From NCBI GenBank assembly GCA_910585635.1, contig CAJUFE010000005.1, forward strand, positions 62,001-126,000: DNA of 64,000 bases, in the 5' to 3' direction. The translations under genes and the position numbers were made by a program. The first letter of the stretch is position 1; each line of letters starts with the position of its first letter. Shown piece after piece: positions 40,599-49,759 of the stretch. Source of the DNA: an uncultured Lachnospiraceae bacterium (GTDB taxonomy: Bacteria > Bacillota > Clostridia > Lachnospirales > Lachnospiraceae). The notes beneath the pieces are model-generated. The model was not told the DNA's origin. It ran no database searches and was given only the letters and a program-made list of their open reading frames with translations.

Positions 40599-41779
40599 TG
40601 GAGATAGCGGTACAGCATGTATTTATCATAGGTTCAAAGGGGATTCCCGGTTCTTATGGCGGATACGAGACATTTGTGGACAAACTGACAGAATATCATC
40701 AAGACGATCCCCGGATAAAATACCATGTAGCTTGTAAGGGGAGCGATCGTAGAGAGTTCGAGTACCATAACGCCAGATGCTTTCAGATCCCCGTTCCGGA
40801 CATAGGTCCTGCACAAGCGATCTATTACGATGTGATGGCATTAGCTTCCTGCTGCAACTACATAAAAACGAAGAAGATCCAGCATGGGATCATCTATGTG
40901 CTGGCCTGCCGGATCGGACCCTTTGCAGCCTATTTCCAGAAAAAGATCCACAGGCTGGGCGGTGTCCTGTATGTAAATCCTGACGGCCATGAATGGATGC
41001 GGAAGAAATGGTCGGCGCCGGTGCGGAGGTATTGGAAGGTATCGGAGCGGTTGATGGTAAAGCATGGGGATCTTATCATATGCGATAGTGTCCACATTGA
41101 AAGATATATCCAGAAAGAATATAAGCGATATGCGCCCAAAACCACCTTTATCGCATATGGTGCGGAGACGAGAAAGAGCAGTCTTGCAGATCAGGACTCT
41201 CAATATGTGGCTTGGCTGATGGAGCACGGCCTGGAGGAAGGGAGATATTATATCAGTGTAGGGAGAGCTGTCCCAGAAAATAATCTCGAAACGATGATCC
41301 GTGAGTTCATGATGAGCAGGACAACGAAAGACTTTGTGATAATAACTACAAATAATATATCATTCTTTGAGGGTTTAGAGAGGAAACTGCATTATAAGCA
41401 GGACAGTCGGATCAAATTTGTCGGAACGGTGTATGACCAGGAGTTGCTCACAAAGATCCGTGAGAATGCATATGGCTATCTTCATGGACATTCGGTCGGT
41501 GGGACAAATCCTTCCCTGTTGGAAGCTCTCGGGTCTACAAAATTGGACCTGCTCTTTGATATCGGGTTTAATAGAGAGGTGGCGGGGGATGCCGCGCTTT
41601 ATTGGACGAAAAGACAGGGGGATCTTGCGGCATTGATCGATCGGGCGGATCTGATGTCTGAAAGCGAAAGAACAGAACTTGGGATAAAAGCCCGAAGGCG
41701 GATCGCGGAAAGATATAGTTGGGAGCGGATTGCTGGCAAGTATAAAAAAGTATTCAACAAGACTTTAAGACTTTCTTAG
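40595..41779 (+). CDS. Glycosyltransferase, DUF1972/beta-1,4-rhamnosyltransferase-like (GT4)
   Basis: This encodes about 394 residues of GT-B fold. The N-terminal DUF1972 signature FIIGSKGIPGSYGGYETFV is diagnostic for the Cps2T/WchF-like family, which adds the second sugar (often rhamnose) to the lipid-linked primer sugar. The C-terminal GT4 part has GRAVPENN and GTNPSLLEAL. ATG 40595 overlaps the previous stop by ATGATG. It is the first enzyme of the locus and probably acts directly after an unlinked priming transferase. Confidence 0.88.
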   Translation: MMEIAVQHVFIIGSKGIPGSYGGYETFVDKLTEYHQDDPRIKYHVACKGSDRREFEYHNARCFQIPVPDIGPAQAIYYDVMALASCCNYIKTKKIQHGIIYVLACRIGPFAAYFQKKIHRLGGVLYVNPDGHEWMRKKWSAPVRRYWKVSERLMVKHGDLIICDSVHIERYIQKEYKRYAPKTTFIAYGAETRKSSLADQDSQYVAWLMEHGLEEGRYYISVGRAVPENNLETMIREFMMSRTTKDFVIITTNNISFFEGLERKLHYKQDSRIKFVGTVYDQELLTKIRENAYGYLHGHSVGGTNPSLLEALGSTKLDLLFDIGFNREVAGDAALYWTKRQGDLAALIDRADLMSESERTELGIKARRRIAERYSWERIAGKYKKVFNKTLRLS

Positions 41780-41789
41780 TGGAGAAAAT

Positions 41790-42617
41790 ATGGTCGAACT
41801 AACCTTAAAAGAGATCCAGGAGATATCACTTTCGATCATGATAAAGATCGATGAAATATGTAAACAACAAGGATTTAGATATTATTTGTATGGAGGCTCC
41901 CTTTTGGGAGCCGTAAGACATAAGGGATTTATACCATGGGATGACGATATCGATATCGTAATGCCAAGAGAAGATTATAAGCGATTCCTGGATCACATGA
42001 GAGAGCATGAACTTGAGCTAAAGCCACTGAAGCTTTTTACAAGATACGATGATAAAAGATATCCTTATATGATAAGTCGGGTCAGTAATGATGACTATTA
42101 TCTGGATATTGAAAATGAAAAGCCATATGGAATGGGTATATTTGTCGATGTTTATCCGTGGGATGGGATCGGAGCCACCGAAGATGAAGTGGCTGTCCGC
42201 AAAGGCAGGTCATCAAGGCTTTCCTCGCTTTGTTATTTAGCGACACGGAATAAATGTAAGAAGGAAAACACGAGATCAAAGAAAAAGCTGATCATCAAAC
42301 CATTTGCATTTATTTTTGCAAAGATGGTCGGAAAAGAGTATTTTATGCAAAAGCTTGAAGAGATGTCTTTGCTTTATGGATATGATACATCAGATCATGT
42401 AGGCTGTCTTGTATGGGGATGTGATGGGGTTAAAGGTATTTTTCCGCGAGAGTGGATGGGAAATGAAGAAGTTCGGCTTGAGTTCGAAGGGCATATGTTC
42501 CGTGTACCTAAAGAATATGATAAGGCATTGACAAGATTGTACAAGGATTATATGGATCTGCCTCCGATAGAGGATCGGATACCACATCACCGATATAAAG
42601 CATATAGAAAATATTGA
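41790..42617 (+). CDS. licD: LicD-family phosphotransferase
   Basis: This 275-residue protein has the LicD nucleotidyltransferase-fold motif YGGSLLGAVRHKGFIPWDDD, with the acidic cluster DDDIDI at about 52-57, and GIFVDVYPWDG. LicD proteins transfer phosphocholine or other phospho-alditols from CDP-activated donors to cell-surface glycans. With the LicC-like nucleotidyltransferase two genes downstream, a phospho-substituent on the polysaccharide is likely. No choline kinase or transporter (licA/licB) is in the window, so the donor is open. Confidence 0.9.
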   Translation: MVELTLKEIQEISLSIMIKIDEICKQQGFRYYLYGGSLLGAVRHKGFIPWDDDIDIVMPREDYKRFLDHMREHELELKPLKLFTRYDDKRYPYMISRVSNDDYYLDIENEKPYGMGIFVDVYPWDGIGATEDEVAVRKGRSSRLSSLCYLATRNKCKKENTRSKKKLIIKPFAFIFAKMVGKEYFMQKLEEMSLLYGYDTSDHVGCLVWGCDGVKGIFPREWMGNEEVRLEFEGHMFRVPKEYDKALTRLYKDYMDLPPIEDRIPHHRYKAYRKY

Positions 42618-42633
42618 TCTTATGGAGTGCGAG

Positions 42634-43347
42634 ATGAAAAGAGGGGAGTTTGTGATCGGCGTGTTAGGTGGAATGGGAACTTATGCCACTATCAATATGT
42701 TCGATCGATATGCTGGAATATTTCCAGCTGAAAAAGAATGGGATAGACCACGGATCATAATTGATAATAACTGTACGATGCCTAGTCGCGTACGTGCGAT
42801 CTTGTATAAGGAAAATGTTGATATTTTGATCGAGCAAATGACAGATTCTATAAGAGGATTGATCGCGGCAGGAGCTACGCGGATCATCTTGGGTTGTAAT
42901 ACTTCTCATGTTTTTTTGCCAGATGTTTATGAAAAGTTCCCGGAAGCAAAAGATCATGTGGTGGATATGGTCGAATGTTGTGCAGAACAATTACTAAATG
43001 AAAATGTCAGATCGGTATACTTGCTCGCCACGGAAGGAACGATCTTATCCAGGATTTATGATGATACTTTAAAAAAATATGGGATAGAATGTGTCACTCC
43101 AACAGTAAATGAATTTTCAGATCTTCGCGAATGTATTGAAGCTGTAAAGCAAAAAAAAGATCCAGAGTATGTAAAAAGCATTTTTTTAAGATTTTTTACT
43201 AGGTATGATCGTTGTATCCTAGGATGTACAGAGCTTCCGATCCTATATGAAAAATATAAAGAAGAGATAAAAGTAGATAAAGTATATGATCCACTTGATC
43301 TCATTTTAAAGAAAATAAAAAAAGAATTCGATACATTGCACAGTTGA
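42634..43347 (+). CDS. Aspartate/glutamate racemase family protein
   Basis: This encodes about 237 residues. GVLGGMGTYAT near the N-terminus, the first catalytic Cys in LGCNTSH and the second Cys in LGCTELP mark an active-looking Asp/Glu (hydantoin) racemase with two cysteines. The family makes D-amino acids without a cofactor. Its place between licD and the nucleotidyltransferase gene is unusual. It could supply D-Asp or D-Glu as a decoration of the glycan or activated side group. ATG 42634 or 42622 are possible starts. Confidence 0.88.
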   Translation: MKRGEFVIGVLGGMGTYATINMFDRYAGIFPAEKEWDRPRIIIDNNCTMPSRVRAILYKENVDILIEQMTDSIRGLIAAGATRIILGCNTSHVFLPDVYEKFPEAKDHVVDMVECCAEQLLNENVRSVYLLATEGTILSRIYDDTLKKYGIECVTPTVNEFSDLRECIEAVKQKKDPEYVKSIFLRFFTRYDRCILGCTELPILYEKYKEEIKVDKVYDPLDLILKKIKKEFDTLHS

Positions 43348-43372
43348 AAGAAAGATCAGAAGGGATACAAAG

Positions 43373-44119
43373 ATGAAAGCTTTAATCTTAGCAGCAGGAT
43401 TTGGGAAACGTCTACAACCTATCACAAATTCGATGCCAAAGTCCATGATCAAAGTAAACAATGTCTCCTTATTAGAAAACGCTTTAAATAATCTGGTTGA
43501 TATCGGGATATCGGAGATAGGTATAGTTGTTGGTCATATGGCAGAGTACATAAAAATACAGATAGGAGATGGATGGAAAGGGATCCCTGTCCGTTACTTC
43601 GAGAATAAACGTTATCTTGAAACAAATAATGTGGTTTCTTTATATAAGGCAGCTGACTTTTGTGATGATGATATGTTGATGCTGGAATGTGATATATATC
43701 ATCACAAAGAAATGCTGGAGAGGCTTAAGGATGGCAAAGGCGAGTGTGCGATACTGGTAAGTCCTTTTAATAAAGAAACAATGGATGGAACGGTCATCGA
43801 GGTGATTGCTGATGACATAGCCGGAAGCCTTATCCTGGGAAAGTGGCAGGAAGGGTCATTTGACTATACACATACCAGAAAAACTGTAAATATGTATAAA
43901 TTCACCAAAAACTTTGTCCAACGAAAATACATGCCGCTTATAAAATGGTATGTGGAGAATATGGGTGAAGACAGCTATTATGAAAAGATCCTTGGGAGCT
44001 TACTTTATTATAGAGAATGCGATGTACATATTGTCGAAGTTCCAGAAGAAATGTGGTGTGAGATCGATGACCAGGATGACTGGGAGAGAGCACAGGATAG
44101 GTTTGGAAGGAATAGATAA
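43373..44119 (+). CDS. LicC/PntC-like sugar- or choline-phosphate nucleotidyltransferase
   Basis: This 248-residue protein has the NTP-transferase signature ALILAAGFGKRLQPITNSMPK (G-x-G-x-R loop) and LETNNVVSLYKA, then ECDIYHH with the metal-binding Asp, and EIDDQDDWERA near the end. This combination resembles LicC (CTP:phosphocholine cytidylyltransferase) and related CTP-dependent enzymes for phosphonates or alditol phosphates. It probably makes the CDP-activated donor used by the LicD protein encoded at 41790. Sugar-1-phosphate activity is less likely but not excluded. Confidence 0.82.
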   Translation: MKALILAAGFGKRLQPITNSMPKSMIKVNNVSLLENALNNLVDIGISEIGIVVGHMAEYIKIQIGDGWKGIPVRYFENKRYLETNNVVSLYKAADFCDDDMLMLECDIYHHKEMLERLKDGKGECAILVSPFNKETMDGTVIEVIADDIAGSLILGKWQEGSFDYTHTRKTVNMYKFTKNFVQRKYMPLIKWYVENMGEDSYYEKILGSLLYYRECDVHIVEVPEEMWCEIDDQDDWERAQDRFGRNR

Positions 44120-44126
44120 ATATGAT

Positions 44127-45065
44127 ATGGACCTAAAAGAAACATTAAAAAAGCAGGGAGGCATGAAACTGCTGGAACAATATTGGAGAGGGAGCGCATT
44201 CTTTACTGCAGTAGGAGGATTTTTACTTCTAGGAAAAAGTAGAACGGCATTAGAGATCTTGAGGTTATGCGCTACTTTAAAAATAAAGCAAAAACTAGAA
44301 AGAAAATATGGCGAGTGTCTGGAGCGATTTGATGAGACATGGGTCGAGAAAGAACATAGCGCGAGTAACAAAGTATGGATCTGTTGGTTTCAAGGGATAG
44401 AAAATGCTCCGACGATAGTACAAAAATGTTATCGATCGGTAATGGAGAATATGCCAGATAAGGAGATCATACTGATCACATCAGAGAATATGTCGGATTA
44501 TGTAAAATTTCCTGACCATATCATGGATAAGTGGGAAAAAGGGCTGATCACGCTTACACATATGACGGACCTGCTGCGACTGGAACTCCTTATAAAATAT
44601 GGTGGGTTGTGGCTTGACGCAACGGTGTTCTGTAGTGGAAAAGATATCCCCGATCATATGGTAGGATCAGATCTGTTCTTTTTCCAGTGCCTTAAACCTG
44701 GACGGGACGGTCACAGCAGTTATATCTCATCATGGCTTATGAGCGCTAAGTCCAATAATAAGATCCTGATGGCGACAAGGGCTCTCATCTATGCATACTG
44801 GAAAGATCATGATACCATGTGGGATTACTTTTTGCTGCATGACTTTATGTCGATCGTATTGGATAGATATCCGGAGGCGTGGAAAAAGGTAGTCCCAAGG
44901 GATAATGCGGCACCACATATACTTCTGTTGAGGCTATTTGATCCATATGATGAGCAAATGTGGGATGCGATAAGGAGTCAGACCCCTTTTCATAAGATGA
45001 CCTATAAGTTTGATGCAGAACAGGAAAAACAGTTAGGCACATATTATGACGTGCTGTTCCGATAG
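44127..45065 (+). CDS. Capsular-polysaccharide-type glycosyltransferase (GT32-like)
   Basis: This encodes about 312 residues. KVWICWFQGIENAP, THMTDLLRLELLIKYGGLWLDA (with the acidic LDA serving as DxD-like site) are typical of the capsular polysaccharide synthesis/GT32 group. A short N-terminal hydrophobic stretch could contact the membrane. ATG 44127 lies eight bases after the previous stop; the longer frame upstream overlaps the nucleotidyltransferase gene. The donor is unknown. Confidence 0.8.
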   Translation: MDLKETLKKQGGMKLLEQYWRGSAFFTAVGGFLLLGKSRTALEILRLCATLKIKQKLERKYGECLERFDETWVEKEHSASNKVWICWFQGIENAPTIVQKCYRSVMENMPDKEIILITSENMSDYVKFPDHIMDKWEKGLITLTHMTDLLRLELLIKYGGLWLDATVFCSGKDIPDHMVGSDLFFFQCLKPGRDGHSSYISSWLMSAKSNNKILMATRALIYAYWKDHDTMWDYFLLHDFMSIVLDRYPEAWKKVVPRDNAAPHILLLRLFDPYDEQMWDAIRSQTPFHKMTYKFDAEQEKQLGTYYDVLFR

Positions 45066-45143
45066 AGAAGAAGGTCATGGGAATGTGGATCTGGGGAGAA
45101 AAACAGGGCTATTTGAAGGAATAAGAAAGATATAGGGGTGTAT

Positions 45144-46094
45144 ATGGATAAAATGGTCAGTATAGTGGTCCCTTGTTTTAATGAGCAGGAAGCATTACCT
45201 ATATTTTTTGATGAGTTCATCCGGGTGTTTAAAGAGCTGGAATATGACTGGGAGCTATTGCTTGTAGATGATGGATCTAAAGATGATACATTAGCGATAA
45301 TGAAGAGCTTGTCTGCAAAGGATAAAAGAGTGAGATATTTTTCTTTTTCGAAAAATTTCGGGAAAGAGTCAGCCATGTATGCAGGCTTTTGTAATGCTCG
45401 GGGAGATTATATTGTTGTTATGGATGCAGATATGCAAGATCCTCCTAACCTCCTTCCGCAGATGATCGAGATACTAGAGACGAAAGAATATGATAGTGTA
45501 GCGACCAGGAGGGAAACACGTAGTGGAGAACCACCGATCAGGTCATTTTTTGCAAGGTCATTTTACAAGCTTATAAATACGATATCGGATTCGGAGATAG
45601 TCGACGGGGCAAGAGATTTTCGATTGATGAAAAGGGATATGGTCGATGCGATCGTTGGCATGCAAGAGTACAATCGATTTTCAAAAGGTATTTTTGGATG
45701 GGTTGGTTTTAAGACCTATTGGCTTCCCTATCAAAATATAGAAAGAGTAGCTGGGAAAACAAAATGGAGCTTTTGGAAGCTGTTCAAGTATGCGATCGAT
45801 GGTATTGTAAACTTTTCGCAGGTTCCTTTGAGCGTTACATCTTGGCTTGGGATCATCATGACCATAGCGTCTTTTTTAGCATTAGTGTTTGTTGTGTTCC
45901 GACGTGTGGTCTTTGGCGATCCGGTCGCCGGTTGGGCTTCTACGGTATGTGTCATCATATTTATGGGAGGGATCCAGCTTTTGTGTCTGGGCATCATGGG
46001 GCAGTATATTGCTAAGCTATATCTGGAATCCAAGAAGCGTCCTCACTATATCATCAGAGAAACGAATGTGGAGGCAGCAAAGAAATGCGGGTGA
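45144..46094 (+). CDS. GtrB-like bactoprenol glycosyltransferase (GT2)
   Basis: This encodes about 316 residues. The GT2 catalytic domain (SIVVPCFNEQEALP, VDDGSKDDT, DADMQDPP, then DGARDFRLM) is followed by two C-terminal membrane segments (about 230-295). This is the layout of GtrB/DPM-type enzymes, which load a sugar on undecaprenyl phosphate. The gene overlaps the next one by 10 bases. ATG 45144 follows GGGG; GTG 45138 is an alternative. It probably supplies the lipid-linked donor for the polytopic transferase encoded at 46085. Confidence 0.88.
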   Translation: MDKMVSIVVPCFNEQEALPIFFDEFIRVFKELEYDWELLLVDDGSKDDTLAIMKSLSAKDKRVRYFSFSKNFGKESAMYAGFCNARGDYIVVMDADMQDPPNLLPQMIEILETKEYDSVATRRETRSGEPPIRSFFARSFYKLINTISDSEIVDGARDFRLMKRDMVDAIVGMQEYNRFSKGIFGWVGFKTYWLPYQNIERVAGKTKWSFWKLFKYAIDGIVNFSQVPLSVTSWLGIIMTIASFLALVFVVFRRVVFGDPVAGWASTVCVIIFMGGIQLLCLGIMGQYIAKLYLESKKRPHYIIRETNVEAAKKCG

Positions 46095-47563
46095 CAAAAA
46101 ACAAAAATGATGATCGGATATATGTGATATATGCCATGGTCATTTTCTTTATCATGTATGTTTTTTTCACAACAGTAAAACCGATAATGGTCTGTGATCC
46201 GGATGATTGGACCTATATTGGGACGATCAGAAAGGCGTTTCCTATCTGGAAGGCGTGGAATCCGGCTAAAGTGATGCCAGAAACCCTAGAGGGTTTTTTG
46301 GGTTATTTTTCGGCATATGTGATATACCCGTTATGCGGTGATTACATCCGATCCTTCACCTACGTTTTTGCGTTTTTTGTTGCATTGATGATCGCTTTAT
46401 ATATTGTTTCGATTGCTCTTTTGCTCGACAAATGTCTGTCTATTGGCAGGGGGATCGCGGTTTTATCTTCGTTTATCACGTTTCTTTTGCACTTTTTGGT
46501 GTTAAAGGGTACGATGTTCCTATTTACCGCAAGTAATCTTAATTGTTTTATGAATTATCTTGTACCGCTACTTTTTAGCATCATGCTATTTATGGGGTTC
46601 ATGATAAAAGGAAGTACGTATGGAGAGGATGGTTTTCTCTATAAGAACAAATGTAGAACGATAATAGATATTTTGAGAACAGGGAGCATCTTACTGTTGA
46701 TTTATCTTTCTGTGTTTTCAAATATGGTATGCAATGTTGCCCTGATCGTACCAATGGCATTGTCCTTCCTGTACCGTACCATAAAAGATCTCAAAAGGAT
46801 CGGATACCGAAAGATGCTGAGCAAAGAGTATCTGATGCAGGATCTTTTTTATATCGTTACGTTTGTATTGGAAGCGATATGTCTCATTTTTGAATATAAT
46901 GGAGGAAGGGCGGGTAGTTTCCATACAGATATATATACCGCATTATCGGAGACTAAAGAAGATCTGATCTATATCGTGCAGCATTTAAATAGAGTGTTGA
47001 TCCTTATCATGCTGTTTGTTTTTTTGAGTGCATCCATAATGTGTATAAAAGACAAAAACCATAAGTGTTTAAAGATCAAGATCCTACTGGTGCTCTCCTG
47101 TGCTCTGACAGATATATACATGGCGCTCTTATATACAAAGATAGGTGAGCATAAGCTACAAAGATGTGAAAATATATTTGTCATGATGATATTTGCTATG
47201 CTGGCTTTTTCTGTCGCTTTTGGATATTTGATAGATTGTTGGAAAAAGATATTGATGATCATGCCGATAGCACTTTATATATTAGGTTCTCTTGTACTTT
47301 CAAGGGATTATAAAGCATCAATATCTTATTATGCAGGAGATCGTGCTCTTTGTTATGCTGTTGATACAAATATAGTAAGCCAGTATGTTCAAGCAGAACG
47401 AGAAGGAAAGATCGAGTTTGATCTCCATGTACCAAGATCGGGATTGGGAAGCTACTCATTTACTGCTGATAGGATTTCATCAACACTTTATAGGCATGGC
47501 ATCACCAATAAACGTTTAAAAGCGAATATGATATTTGAGGATGACACATATTTTACAAAATAG
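46085..47563 (+). CDS. Polytopic membrane protein, GtrC/GT-C-type transferase candidate
   Basis: This 492-residue protein has about 10-11 membrane segments. An acidic pair occurs early in the first extracytoplasmic loop (CDPDDWTYIG), as in GT-C transferases that use polyprenyl-phosphate sugars. The C-terminal ~90 residues are soluble. It overlaps the GtrB-like gene by 10 bases, so the two are translationally coupled. It likely attaches the GtrB-activated sugar as a side branch outside the membrane. No close named family is recognised. Confidence 0.7.
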   Translation: MRVTKNKNDDRIYVIYAMVIFFIMYVFFTTVKPIMVCDPDDWTYIGTIRKAFPIWKAWNPAKVMPETLEGFLGYFSAYVIYPLCGDYIRSFTYVFAFFVALMIALYIVSIALLLDKCLSIGRGIAVLSSFITFLLHFLVLKGTMFLFTASNLNCFMNYLVPLLFSIMLFMGFMIKGSTYGEDGFLYKNKCRTIIDILRTGSILLLIYLSVFSNMVCNVALIVPMALSFLYRTIKDLKRIGYRKMLSKEYLMQDLFYIVTFVLEAICLIFEYNGGRAGSFHTDIYTALSETKEDLIYIVQHLNRVLILIMLFVFLSASIMCIKDKNHKCLKIKILLVLSCALTDIYMALLYTKIGEHKLQRCENIFVMMIFAMLAFSVAFGYLIDCWKKILMIMPIALYILGSLVLSRDYKASISYYAGDRALCYAVDTNIVSQYVQAEREGKIEFDLHVPRSGLGSYSFTADRISSTLYRHGITNKRLKANMIFEDDTYFTK

Positions 47564-47576
47564 AGGAGCGCATTTT

Positions 47577-48560
47577 GTGGTGTATACAGAATTGATATCC
47601 GTTATTGTCCCCGTATATAATGTGGGACCATATCTTGAGAAGTGCGTAAAGAGTATCTTGGCACAGGATCATACAGATTTTGGATTATACTTGATAGATG
47701 ATGGATCAACAGATCAGTCAGGGAGAGTATGTGATATATTTGCTGAAAAAGATCCTAGGATCAAAGTCATACATAAACTAAATGGAGGATTATCAGATGC
47801 CAGAAATACAGCCATAGATCAAATGCAAGGCAGATATGTGGTATTTATCGATCCAGACGATCATGTTGAAAGCGATTATCTGTCAACATTGTATGCACTG
47901 ACCCAGATAAATGATGCGGATATCTCCATGTGTGATTTCCAATACGTCAGTGAGAGCGGAGTTATATTAAATAAAGTTAAAAATGATGGAAAGATAACAC
48001 GACTAGATCAAAAAGAAGCCATTAAAAGTCTATTAGAAGGCGGCAGTATCAATACTTCAGCATGTATGAAGATGTATAAGACAGAGCTTTTTGATGATAT
48101 CCGATATCCAAAAGGCAGACTGTATGAGGATATAGCGACGACATATAAACTTTTTTTCAAAGCAGAAAGATTTGTGTATCAAGACCATCCCTTATATTCA
48201 TATGTATGTAGATCTGGATCTATCACTAAGCAGAAGTTCACGGAAAAAAGACTGGATGCGATCAGGAATATGCAAGAGATGTGTGATGCGATCAGAAAGA
48301 GATACCCGGAGTTTGAAGATGATTGCGATGCACGTCTATATGCACAGTATATAAGCACATATTCATCCGCATTGTCTGGAAAAGCAGATAAAGCTGTAAC
48401 TGATCAGTTATATCGAGAACTTAAAAGGATAAAATATAATGATCGATTTAAAAGGAAAATGAGGATCTATCATATGCTTTCTGATCGATATAAGATCTTG
48501 TTCGATATGTGTATCCTGGCAGAAGGATATATACAGCATAAAAGAAAATTGGGAATATAA
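47577..48560 (+). CDS. Glycosyltransferase family 2
   Basis: This encodes about 327 residues. ISVIVPVYNVGPYLEKCVKS, LIDDGSTDQSG, GGLSDARN and DPDDHV are standard GT-A/GT2 motifs with the DxD-type site. A helical C-terminal region follows. GTG 47577 (or GTG 47580) follows GAGGAG at 8-11 bases; the in-frame ATG upstream at 47535 lies inside the previous gene. The specificity (hexose or HexNAc transfer) cannot be told. Confidence 0.88.
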   Translation: MVYTELISVIVPVYNVGPYLEKCVKSILAQDHTDFGLYLIDDGSTDQSGRVCDIFAEKDPRIKVIHKLNGGLSDARNTAIDQMQGRYVVFIDPDDHVESDYLSTLYALTQINDADISMCDFQYVSESGVILNKVKNDGKITRLDQKEAIKSLLEGGSINTSACMKMYKTELFDDIRYPKGRLYEDIATTYKLFFKAERFVYQDHPLYSYVCRSGSITKQKFTEKRLDAIRNMQEMCDAIRKRYPEFEDDCDARLYAQYISTYSSALSGKADKAVTDQLYRELKRIKYNDRFKRKMRIYHMLSDRYKILFDMCILAEGYIQHKRKLGI

Positions 48561-48562
48561 AA

Positions 48563-49687
48563 ATGATCTATTTAGTGTGTTTTGGCATCTCCCTTCTGCT
48601 TATAAAGATAAAGGTAAAAGGGAAGGGGGATATGGTCGTTGATTTTATCGCATTGTTGATCCCATGTATTTTGGCAGGACTCCGAGCGGATACAGTTGGT
48701 ACGGATACAGCAGATTATCCACTTACAATGTATAACCTTGCATTAACTAATACATATCTGGATTATATGGATACACAGTTTATGCATATGTGGGTTTTGG
48801 ACTATGTGCGGGATATGGGAATAGGGTACGCAAGCTTTGTATATGTGATCGCGAATATATCCGGAGATTTTGGTATGTTGTTGTTTTTTACACATGTAGT
48901 GATCGTTTTTAGCATATATGGCGCTGTAAAGAATGTATGTAAAGAGAAATATGTTTGGATCGGGATGATGATATTTTATTTATTGTTTTATAATGTATCA
49001 CTGAACGCGATCAGACAATGGATGGCGATGGCGATCCTTCTATACGCATATACAGAGTTTTTGGATAAGAAAAGGATCTGGATCCTTTATGCGGCGGTAG
49101 GGATATCCTTTCATTCTACAGCGATATGCGGACTGCTGGTATTTTTATTGTATCTTATATTTGATAAGATCGATATCCCGAAGATCAGGTTTGATAGGAT
49201 AAATAAGATAAGTGGGAGTTGGCTGATCATCATCAGTGTGATCGCTGTCGGGATATATTTCCTGACCCATATGGAGATCGTACGCTATATGATCCAGATG
49301 ATGAGTCTGGCAGATTTTTTGAATTATTTTCAGGGAGCGATAAAGTTCTCGATAAAAAGATTTGTTCTTGAAATACCGTTGGTGATGTTGTGTCTGATCA
49401 ACTGGAAATATTTTGAAGATGATAAGGATAAATATTTTGTCTTATTGTTTTCGATGGTCAATATGATGTTGTCTCAGTTGAACACTATGAATGTATTGGC
49501 CTGGAGGATATCAGCGTATGTGTCGATGTTTACTGTGATCTATTTTCCAAAATGTGTTCAGACCTGTAAGGACAAAGGCAAGAGGATATTAGAAACAGTA
49601 GCTGTGGGGATATATGGATTCGTTCATTGGAGCTATTATTATGTTATCCTAAATGCACATGGAACATTACCGTATAAATTTAGGTAA
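48563..49687 (+). CDS. EpsG-type polysaccharide polymerase (Wzy-like)
   Basis: This 374-residue protein has about 10 membrane segments. The EpsG family pattern is visible: GLRADTVGTDTADY in the first loop, then FYNVSLNAIRQWMAMAI in the centre. It would polymerise lipid-linked repeat units on the outer face of the membrane. It is next to glycosyltransferase genes and upstream of the flippase gene, as expected for a Wzy-dependent locus. Confidence 0.85.
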   Translation: MIYLVCFGISLLLIKIKVKGKGDMVVDFIALLIPCILAGLRADTVGTDTADYPLTMYNLALTNTYLDYMDTQFMHMWVLDYVRDMGIGYASFVYVIANISGDFGMLLFFTHVVIVFSIYGAVKNVCKEKYVWIGMMIFYLLFYNVSLNAIRQWMAMAILLYAYTEFLDKKRIWILYAAVGISFHSTAICGLLVFLLYLIFDKIDIPKIRFDRINKISGSWLIIISVIAVGIYFLTHMEIVRYMIQMMSLADFLNYFQGAIKFSIKRFVLEIPLVMLCLINWKYFEDDKDKYFVLLFSMVNMMLSQLNTMNVLAWRISAYVSMFTVIYFPKCVQTCKDKGKRILETVAVGIYGFVHWSYYYVILNAHGTLPYKFR

Positions 49688-49759
49688 AAGCTCTTTGATC
49701 AGTCTGGACCGTGCGTGTTGTAGCTTGCGAGACAGATATAGTAAGGAGGGAAAGCAACT

